Positions 55,378-64,000 of a DNA stretch of 64,000 bases are shown here, one piece after another. Every line of letters begins with the position of its first letter. Positions within the stretch are counted from its first letter, which is position 1. The stretch lies in contig NC_079148.1 in NCBI RefSeq assembly GCF_945859685.1, positions 46,325,946-46,389,945 of the forward strand. The letters run 5' to 3'. The position numbers were made by a program, and so were the translations under genes. Below the pieces are notes generated by a model. It was not told the DNA's origin, did no database searches, and was given only the letters and a program-made list of their open reading frames with translations. This DNA is from Eupeodes corollae. Its lineage: Eukaryota > Arthropoda > Insecta > Diptera > Syrphidae.

Positions 55378-57172
55378 AGTTTAGTTTATTCATCAAACAA
55401 AGTTACAATAGGTACTTTAGTGATTACTAGATAATATAATACATACAATTTAAAATTTTAAACATTACCACCAGCAAAGTTATTTAGAATTAACAATAAA
55501 TTTGATTAAAATAAATATCTACTAACATGTTGCAAACAGTATTTGTTTCTCTTAAACACCTGGAAATTGGTTCATTGGAAGCATACACAACTATGTCACG
55601 AATGAACATAACCTCTGTATACTTTCTACGAATGTTAAGAATCAAAATATCGAGTAGTTTACACCTCGTTTCATAGTTAGGAAAATCTATGTCACATTGA
55701 AGTCTTTTCACTACAACTCTCGTAAATCTTTTTTGGATCTTTTCGCTTCTAAATGAATGAAGAAAATATGAAGGATTCCAGATTCCACTGCAGTATTCAA
55801 GATTAGACCTTACAAACGCAAAATATAAACACTTTAAGGTGTGTGGATCGGAAAACTCCTTTGAGTTCCGCAATATGAAACCTAACATTGAACTGCCTTT
55901 AGCAACTAAAAAATCTATATGCTTTACAAAGTCAAGTTTTTTATCAAAAATCACACCAAGATCTTTTTTAAAGGTTATAACGGACAATGGCATATGATTG
56001 ATTTTATAGATAAAATTAATTGGACGATGGTTTCGAGAAAACGTTAGGCTTTGGCATTTGGAAATGTTCAAATGTAAACAGTTAGTTAAACACCAGTCCG
56101 ATAAAACATCAAGATCTTGTTGCAGAAGAAAACAATCATGTTCAGATTTTATACAACGAAATACCTTAAGATCATCTGCGTACATCAAGCACTTTGAATT
56201 TAAAAACGTATCAGGAATGACGTTTATAAACAACAAAAAAAGAAGAGGACCAAGATGGCTTCCTTGCGGGACACCCGACGTAGCATATACCGGTGCTGAA
56301 ATAATGTTATTTATGCGAACGTACTGAATACGATCCCTTAAGTATGAATTTAGCCATTTTAAAAAGTTTGAGTGAAAACCTACTTTATTTATCTTCATAA
56401 GTAAAGCATCATGATTGACTCTGTCAAAAGCTTTAGAAAAGTCAGTATAGACAACATCATACTGATAATCTTTCTCAAGTGCATTCAACACTAAATTACT
56501 AAAAATAGTGAGGTTAGTTGCAGTGGATCTACCAGCTACAAAACCATGTTGGTATGGTGAAATCATTGCTTTAAGAGAAGGAGTTAATTTGTCATAGACT
56601 AACTTTTCAAAAAATTTGGGAATCGTTACAATTTTACAAATTGGACGATAGTTTCAAACATCTTGCCTACCACCTGATTTGTAAATAGGTGTGATTGTTG
56701 AACGTTTCCAAGCATTTAGAAACTCGCCATTTGCAAGTGAACGATTAAAAATAATTTTTAAAGGAACAGCCAGTGCATTCGCACACATTCGTAAAATGAT
56801 TGGTGAAATTCCGTCAATATCACCCTTAAGCTTAGACAACGCTAACTCAATCTCAGAAGTGGAAAAACTTAAACTGCCTATATTAATAGGAGTATTTGAA
56901 GAGTTTATGCTTGCAGCATTAGGTAAATTAGGACAACTGTCTAAATAAACCAAAAACTTTTGCTATTTGTTTTTAAATCACACTCAACACAAAACAGATA
57001 TTGACTGTAAGGAAATTTATTTAAAGTATCGAATTCTTTTTGTAAAATTCGATATTGTTTATATAATTCACGATCATTATTAGACTTTCGAAATTGCTTG
57101 TAAACCTTATTTTTTAAGTTATTAAGATTTATGATTCTTTTATTGAACCACACAGGTTTTTTGTTATTGATT
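55378..57172 (-). mobile_element. LINE (CR1/Jockey-like) RT, long open frame, 5' truncated
   Basis: Minus strand: linker (57153-56941), RT fingers in SFSTSEIELALSKLKGDIDG (56880-56820), a break at 56655, then a 358-residue open frame (56566-55490): PYQHGFVAGRSTATNLTIFS, VVYTDFSKAFDRVNHDALLM (motif A), SGVPQGSHLGPLLFLLFINV (motif B), CLMYADDLKVF (motif C, DD intact), FKKDLGVIFDKKL and the thumb SNLEYCSGIWNP. The C-terminus is EPISRCLRETNT. The 3' tail is a short AAACTAAACTAAACTA repeat at 55378-55395. No endonuclease, so 5' truncated. Confidence 0.88.
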
Positions 57173-57326
57173 TTCTAAATTTTGGGTATATATATGTAGG
57201 ATGTGCCTACTGTCAATACTCCTAGTCCGTATGCCGGAAAACGATGTGCCAATACCATATCATCCCATTATCTTCTGTAAATACTTGGCACCGTTGCTAA
57301 ATCATACGACAGTCAAATAAACCACC
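57173..57326. other. Sequence left of the duplication junction
   Basis: 154 bp between the truncated LINE and the start of copy B. It ends AGTCAAATAAACCACC, after which copy B starts at ATTTATAAAATATTC. If the repeat is tandem this is the end of the repeat unit. Confidence 0.6.
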
Positions 57327-57642
57327 ATTTATAAAATATTCAACCTACGGGCTACCTTAAACTTTTTTTTTTAATTTTTATATATAAAAATGTATATAAT
57401 GTGCTAAATGATATTAACTAAACGTATACTAAATATGAAATGTTGATATGAAATTTGATGACAAATGTTTATTATTTAAAAATAACTGGAGTACCTAAAT
57501 AAAATATTTCAAAAAAAAGTAAAAAAGTAAGTAGCCTGTGTGTCCTCGTTTTGTACTCTTTTTTGGACTCTAATTTGTCCGGAAAAGTCCGGGATTGCAA
57601 ATCTCGCTGCATAGTTTCATCAAAATTCTTCTGGCAACCCTA
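57327..57642. mobile_element. Right part of the hAT MITE (copy B)
   Basis: Corresponds to 47430-47745. The right target duplication GCCAAGAG is present at 57643-57650, the left one is not. Confidence 0.85.
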
Positions 57643-57650
57643 GCCAAGAG

Positions 57651-58590
57651 GTATAAAATCGTCGTTTCTGTGGACTTCTGTCAAACTTTTAAGATTGACC
57701 ACAAATATGCGCGTACATTTGGGTGGTGATAGTAATGCAGCACAATTTTCAAGAACTCTTTTGGATATAGGAAATGGAAATATTTTAAATAATGATGGTG
57801 AAGTACTAATAGAACCAACATTTGCTACTAGCGTATCTAGACAAGATGAATTAAAAGCTAATGTTTACCCGTCGCCCAAATTTCAGAAAAAACGGATGAC
57901 TGGTAACGCGAACGAGTGATTTTAGAACCTCAAAACGATTCTGTTCCAAGCATAAATCATAAAATTCTTTCAATGTTTGAAGCCCATCAACAAACTTATC
58001 TTTCTATTGATAATCTGACTGATCAAGATGATGCTATTGATATTCCAATCGAATTTTTGAATTCTTTGAATACATTAGAACTTCCTTGGCATAAACTAGA
58101 CTTGAAAATTGCGGCTCCAATAATACTTATGAGGAATTAAATGCACCGAAATTATGCAATGGTACTAGACTACGGATAGTAACTATGCAGGGGAAAGCGA
58201 TTGAAGCTAAAATTCTTTCCGGTTCAGCCCAAGGCCAAAGCGTTTTCATTCCCAGGATACTGATGATTACTAACGAATGCCCTATAAAGCTTTGTTTTGC
58301 TATGTCTATCAATAAGGCACGGACACTGAGGGTTGCAGGCATTTATATCACAAATCGCTGTTTTACCCACGGACAATTTTATGTTGCTTGCTTCCGTGTC
58401 AGCTCGGCAAAAAATCTGTATGCTTTCAAAAAAGTATTTTAACCATAATAGAAATATGTATAGGTAGAGATACTTTATAAAAATTATTATATAAAAACGG
58501 TACAATATAAGAAAATAGTAGTTTTTCATCCTAATTTTTTTATATAAAATAGTTGAATACCTCCCGGGTGAAGTCGGGTAAACCAGCTTG
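57651..58590 (+). mobile_element. Right part of the Helitron with helicase remnant (copy B)
   Basis: Helicase remnant at 57657-58441 with the same stops as copy A (TGA at 57917, TAA at 58138); one residue differs (NLYAF in place of NLYAY). The 3' hairpin and CTTG end are at 58564-58590. Confidence 0.88.
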
Positions 58591-59000
58591 TTATTTATAT
58601 AACTTAATATCATAAAAAATGTATGTTCCTTTAAAATTATTCAAAGAATTTATTATTTTGTTTGTTTTTAATAAATTTCAATAAATATAACTTGGATATG
58701 TGTTCTTCATTGAATTCTTACTTTATTTTTTTCATTTCGGGTAAATTGGAGCACTACTCCACAATACCCGAACCCATGGGTCCACATTACCCGACACTTT
58801 TCAGAAGGGCCAATTTTACAACTTTTCCAAACTTTTGTAAATATTTTATAAAACAATTAAAAATCAAGTACACTAGTGGGTAAATTTGCTGGCCAACTTT
58901 CCAGACAAACATAAAACCTCGAAATCTGAACAGAAAACTTTTTGATTTCAAAGATATGACTGATAATATTAAGGGTACTCCACATTATCCGAACTTACTC
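58591..59000 (+). mobile_element. Right end of the pogo element (copy B)
   Basis: Equals 48694-49089 plus the 14-bp segment. Ends with the GAGTAAGTTCGG TIR (complement) at 59000, followed by TA. The left end and transposase are absent from this copy. Confidence 0.88.
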
Positions 59001-59154
59001 TACGGTTTTTTCATTCTCTTCATAGAATAAAATATAAATTTAAAGAAACAGCGATTTGCACGCATTTTATTTTTAAAATTACTTTTTATTGACGATGTTT
59101 AATTCGGTTTCTATAAGTATATTTTCGCATGCAACCAAAAAACTTATATTTCAG

Positions 59155-59495
59155 GTTTTTCAAAGGCAGAACAAAAAATTGAAGCAATTATGACTTCGGC
59201 GGAATTGTTTTTTGAAGCGAGTTATGAAGAAGTTAACCCAAGTCAGCAACTCAAAATACGCAGAGCATTACGTGATTCTTTCAACCAAATGGATTTGGAC
59301 GAACACATGTATGTTTGTAATAAGATACTTTTCTTTAATTCTTCCATTGGCTCCCCCTTGCCACTTCAGGATTTTGCTCCATTAATTCCACCATTCTTTC
59401 CAATTGCTTTCTGTGAAAATATTAAAACTTTTTTAATGGAACAACTTACATATTCGCAAAAGAATTTAAACTTCAGACACATAACAAAATTTTAA
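59155..59495 (+). CDS. Unidentified exon-like ORF (copy B)
   Basis: Same sequence and same TTTCAG acceptor as 49244-49584; no change in the 113 residues. The right arm of the TAA-flanked element continues to 59646. Confidence 0.4.
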
Positions 59496-60514
59496 AACAA
59501 TAATTGAAAATGTCAAACGAGAAAAACACCTCATTCACAATAAACTATTCACAATCGGTTCAAAAATTAAAAGTTGATGTTCATAATACCGATTCATCAT
59601 TGATAGATATTATCAACTATCAAACTGATACTCATAATAGGGCTGTAAGTAAATTTTTTTCAAAATAGTTGACATATGTAAATATATAATGAAAGAACCA
59701 TTCTATGTTCAAAATGTTTGCTTTAGACAACTTCCTACTGACCTAAACTTTAAGACACCAAATTCAAATTTTAGGTATCTTACAGAATGCAGTTTTTTTA
59801 ATAAGGTGAATCTAACGTGGGTTCTTTAAACTGCAAATAAGAATTTTTACTACCCTTAAGGGCCCTAAGAACATATCAAAAATACAGAACAAATTACTTC
59901 ACGTTCTTGGGATTTTTATTTATTCATTGACTGCGATAGCTCAGAAAAATCTTATTTTGCTGTCTTTGTCGTATATTTCTATGAAAAATTATAACAATCT
60001 GGGGCCCTACTATTGAACTCGATTCTACAATGAAATTGCTTGAATTCGAAAAATTGGTACTATGTATCTATTTGACTACTTTCGAACGAAGGATAATCGA
60101 CACTATAATCTTATAAACTTGCGAATAAATGAGGAACTACGTAACTCGAAAGTAGAATTCAAAACTAAGCAAAATCGAAAATAATCACTCTACAACAAAT
60201 GTGTTTGCGAGCGAAGTTTTTTTTGTCAAGGTGTAAGTAAAATGTTAAATATAAGTTCCATCTACCACCACAATTACACCTGGAATTCGTGATTTTTCCA
60301 AAAATAGTGTTTGAACTTTCGTTTCTCTCCTCATTGATTTCAAAATTCATCATCAGCGGGCACATGACTCTTTCGATTGAGGCGAAAACTTCGGCAAGTA
60401 TTTTTGTCATGGTTTGCAATTTCAGCGTTCTTGTCACCATCGATTTGGTTTTGGTAACATCCTCTTTAGAAAAACGATAATTCTTAACAAAACCAAAACA
60501 AAAGTATATATGTA

Positions 60515-62177
60515 CAGTGGCTCACAATGAAAACGGCCCACCCTAACTTCTATTGTTTTTTTTAGACAATTCATGGGAAATACAATAAAATGTTAAGCTA
60601 AACTAATGTTTTTTTATAGATTAGTATTCGGTGTTTCAGCATAAGCTAAACATACATAGGTTCACTTACAAAAAGAGGAAACGCATAACAAATAACAGAG
60701 AAGAGAAAGAATTTCACCTCACAGTGAAAATGGCCCACATAGAAAACGCTCTCATATAACAGTTTTCTTAAATATTTAATTTCCGTTATTTGTTGTGTCT
60801 CTTATCTTACATTATTAATTCATAAGAATGCATTTGCGTTAGGTTTTGGCACGCGTGTTATTCATTCCTAAAGTTTAATTTTGCAAAATGGGTCCTCACA
60901 CTTCAATAGAGATCCGAAAGTTAATTATTGAACACTATAAAAGTGGAAAAAGTCAAAGAGAAATAGCAAGAATTGTTAAAAAAACCTCGTGAAACAGTAA
61001 GAAATATTATAAAAAGGTTTCGGAAGGAGAAAAGAATTATAAACAAGCCAAAACGAAGTCACAAGAAGATCTTTTCTGAACGTGATGAACGATGGATAGT
61101 AAAGAAAACCAAACAAAATCCTAGGCTGAGTGCTCCAAAACTTAGAGACATGGTGGAAAAACATCTTAAGATTCAATGTAATGCAGAAACAGTTCGTAGA
61201 GTTTTACGCAGAGCAGGATTAAATGGTAGGATTGCAAGGAAAAGCCATTCATTAGCCAAACAAATAAAAAGGTTCGATTGGAGTTTTCCCACAACTACGC
61301 AATGAAAGATTTTTCGTTCTGGAAAAACGTTCTATTTACGGATGAAAGTAAATACAACATTTTTGGATCAGATGGTAGGGTCAACGTATGGAGAAAGCCG
61401 AATGAAGAGATGCATCCAAAGCATTTGCGTCCTACAATTAAACATGGTGGTGGTCATGTAATGGTTTGGGGTGCGTGCTCGGCTTCTGGGGTCGGTACCT
61501 TACATTTTATTGAAGGGAATATGGATAAATATCAGTATTTGAATATTTTGAAAAACAATTAAAAAAAAGTGCTGAAAAACTTGGGATTGAAAATACTTTC
61601 CACTTTTACCAAGATAATGATCCGAAGCACACGGCTGGAATTGTTAAAGAATGGTTATTGTACCATTGTCCAAGGGTGATAAAAACCCCAACGCAATCAC
61701 CAGACTTGAATATAATTGAAAATTTATGGCAAAAATTGGAAATTGAAATTCGTAAACAAGACATTTCGAACAAAAGTGATCTTAAAAGGGTTTTATTGGA
61801 GGAGTGGAATAAAATAAGCCCTAGCTACACCAAAAAACTTGTAGAATCTATTTCAAATCGTCTTAAATCTGTTATAAGGCAAAAAGGATACCCGACCAAA
61901 TACTAAAAAAAACTTCAACACGCTCTTACCATTCTTCTTGCTACTAAAGTTTTGTTGGGCCATTTTCACTGTTTGATGATATTAATTTTTTTGTCGTTAT
62001 TTTATTTTATTTTGTTATTTTTTAAATCGAAATGTTGAAATATTTTATGTTTTTAAATAAAGAATACATTATCCTATTGAAATGAACAATTTCTCTTTTT
62101 ATATTATTGGGTTTGAGTGACATTTTCTTAGAAAAAAAATTCAGCTCGGTGTGGGCCATTTTCATTGTGAGCCACTG
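60515..62177 (+). mobile_element. Tc1-like transposon (copy B)
   Basis: Counterpart of 50604-52266, TA-flanked. The transposase pseudogene runs 60888-61906 with the same three frameshifts as copy A, so it was dead before the duplication. Confidence 0.93.
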
Positions 62178-62400
62178 TATGTACATATTTCTCATTAAGA
62201 ATAAGTGCAAACATTCTACCATATAGCTATATACATATGTACAAACCTTTTCTCTCTCAGCTCCATTATTTTGGAATTATTTTCCAACGGTTTCCATTTT
62301 TGTAAAACACCTCGATACTCGATCGAAAGTGTAAAATTTTTTGAAAACAAGTTGGTATAACCGGAGTTCGATTCTACTTTCATACGTAGTACGATTCGAC

Positions 62401-63488
62401 AGGAAATGGCATTGAGAACCACACCCTCAGCATCGTTAGACACTCTCCTCCATCTGACACCCCTCGACATCTTGAGTAAACAAGTGGCAGCGAGTACAGC
62501 GATAAGACTCGACGCCTCATTCCAATGGACCAACAACAATGTGGGGCACTCCATCGTTTTGAACCTCTTTGGTTCTATACCAAAGTACATAGACTACACT
62601 ATTCCTAAACCCCTATTTGGAAAAAACTTCCAGATTTCCATTCCATCCAGAGACGAATGAGAAGACAAAAAACTCCTGGATAACAAAAGTATTAATTTTT
62701 ATACAGATGGATCCAAGACAAATGAGGGAGTTGGTAGTGGTGTGTACTCAGAAAAGCTTAATCTAAGGATCTTATTCCGCCTCCATAATCATTGTAACGT
62801 CTTTCAAGCGGAAATTTTAGCGATCAAAGAGATTCTCTCCTGGCTAAGAGAAAACGTGATATCAACTTCTGATATCCGCATCTTCTCTGACAGTCAGGCA
62901 GCTTTCTAATCCCTTGAAGGTGTCTCAACCAAATCTATAACGGCCCTCGATTGTCGATCGTCTCTTATGGAGATGGCGCAGCAATTTAACATTCACCACT
63001 GTTGGGTATCGGGCCACAGAGACATCACAGGAAATTGTAGAGCCGATGAACTCGCTAAAAATGGAACCGTCATATTTATTTCACCTGAAAGGAAGAAGAT
63101 AAGTATGCCGATAGCTACATGTAAACTTATGCTAAAAGAAACAGCTTTTGCGATAGCAAATTCTAGGTGGCACAACTTACCAACATGCGCAGCCACAAAA
63201 CTCATATGGATTTCACTGGACCTAAAGCGCTCTAAAGACTTGTTATCCCAAAACAGACTTCATATTAGCTCCCTAATACGTGTCCTTTCTGGGGGTCTAC
63301 TCCTTTGATAATCCCAGTGAACTAGCTAAAAAGGATATCAAATATCTTCTTCGCTTTATAAAAAGCTCAAAATGGTTCGACTAGTAAGAAGTAATTCTCT
63401 AGATTCATGTGGTATCACAATGGGCCTTTCTCTTGGCCTAAGTGTGTGGATTTTAATCCGCAGCTACGTTAACCTAACTTAACCTAAC
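62401..63488 (+). mobile_element. LOA/I-like LINE 3' end (copy B)
   Basis: Counterpart of 52490-53577, with the same RNase H stops and AACCTAAC tail. Confidence 0.85.
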
Positions 63489-63600
63489 GATTCGAAAGTA
63501 GAATCGGAAATGAGTTTCGAATAGAATCAAAAGTAGAATCGAGATACATAGTAGGGCCCCTGAGCTGATTATATGTGAATTTATTTGGACAATCATTTTT

Positions 63601-64000
63601 TGCCCGCTTCACTCTTGAGAAGCTTTGGATTGGGTACGAATTTTTTTCTTGCATTTCTTTTCAGTCACGTTTTCTTGAAGAAAAAAAAGAATAAAGTAGA
63701 TACAATTCTGGGTGAATATAATAAAATAATGTTTTGAGTAGAAGGCCAGCGCTACTCTTCTTTTTTCTGCGGTCGTTTGGCATACTTTTATCCATTCTGG
63801 ACATAGTTGCTCCTCCAAAAGACTTCGGCGAGCACTTTGCTAAAACTAGGTTGGGCCAGTCCAACATTGTAGTCTTTTCCCACCCCCGTTTGGTATCCTC
63901 CTTCAGCGAAGAAACGCAAATAAGCACTCAATTTTGTTATTGGTGGAATCGCAAAACTTTTTTTAGCTGGATCACAGGACCTAAAGAGAATATCCAGCAA
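63601..64000 (-). pseudogene. Second Harbinger transposase fragment (copy B, cut by window end)
   Basis: Counterpart of 53690-54089, with IPPITKLSAYLRFFAEGGYQ and EEQLCPEWIKVCQTTAEKR. The N-terminal exon would lie just beyond the window. Confidence 0.85.

Larger units (their letters stand above)
60002..63559 (-). mobile_element. Harbinger-type element with insertions (copy B)
   Basis: Counterpart of 50091-53648 with the same CTG target duplication (59999-60001 and 63560-63562). The transposase fragment is at 60201-60501. Confidence 0.8.
57327..64000 (+). repeat. Duplicated block, copy B (continues beyond the window)
   Basis: Direct repeat of 47430-54089 with a 14-bp insertion (GTCCACATTACCCG) at about 58779-58792 and a T for A at 58428. 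It begins in the middle of the hAT MITE, so it lacks the left halves of the Helitron, pogo and TAA-flanked elements. Confidence 0.93.

Noticed and set aside
1..64000. CRISPR arrays, operons, prokaryotic promoters or terminators
   Set aside because: The spliced host genes and insect transposons show eukaryotic nuclear DNA; no spaced short repeats of CRISPR type were seen.

Overview
The window looks like an AT-rich nuclear segment from a dipteran, probably a brachyceran fly. The evidence is three intron-containing host genes that match fly families, intron-splitting GT/AG signals of the fly type, and a dense mixture of insect transposon families (Tc1/mariner, pogo, Harbinger, hAT, Helitron, Copia, several LINEs, a tRNA-derived SINE). 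I cannot name the species.

Host genes. (1) Positions 1753-1839, minus strand: the first coding exon (29 codons) of Rabconnectin-3A (Rbcn-3A/DMXL); the rest lies left of the window. (2) 5331-12812, minus strand: a complete 8-exon polypeptide N-acetylgalactosaminyltransferase of the GALNT11/Pgant35A type. The exons join in frame to 628 codons plus stop. Its 5.1-kb second intron holds a SINE nested in a Tc1 element and an LTR-like leader. (3) 18897-24330, plus strand: a complete 7-exon CDC50/TMEM30 flippase subunit, 354 codons. Its 3.6-kb third intron is a Copia-type element in antisense that is itself interrupted by a Helitron. I reconstructed both complete genes by matching splice phases by hand.

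Transposon regions. 2931-4833 holds a LINE remnant and a dimeric MITE. 13302-18357 holds TIR elements, a DUF7869-like transposase remnant and an unidentified coding remnant. 25930-31930 holds degraded LINEs of several clades. 33059-40207 holds Tc1, piggyBac, SINE, rosa-like mariner and hAT-like elements, plus a 55-bp palindrome with an 8-bp target duplication. 41969-43440 is a LINE with a TAAG tail.

43848-57326 is the most structured part. A TAA-flanked TIR element contains a pogo element, which contains a Helitron, which contains a hAT MITE. Next to it is a Harbinger-type element holding a Tc1 element and a LINE 3' end, then a second Harbinger fragment and another LINE. The block starting inside the hAT MITE at 47430 is repeated in direct orientation from 57327 to the end of the window, at about 9.9-kb spacing. 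In the comparisons I made I saw only one substitution and one 14-bp indel. This is either a very young tandem duplication or an assembly artefact.

No prokaryotic features, CRISPR arrays, tRNA genes or rRNA genes were recognised. Apart from the three host genes, nearly all coding signal is transposon-derived and broken by frameshifts or stops. Candidates for something not yet described are the motif-rich pogo element, the splice-acceptor-bearing unknown ORF inside the TAA-flanked element, the SINE family and the palindromic mini-insertion.
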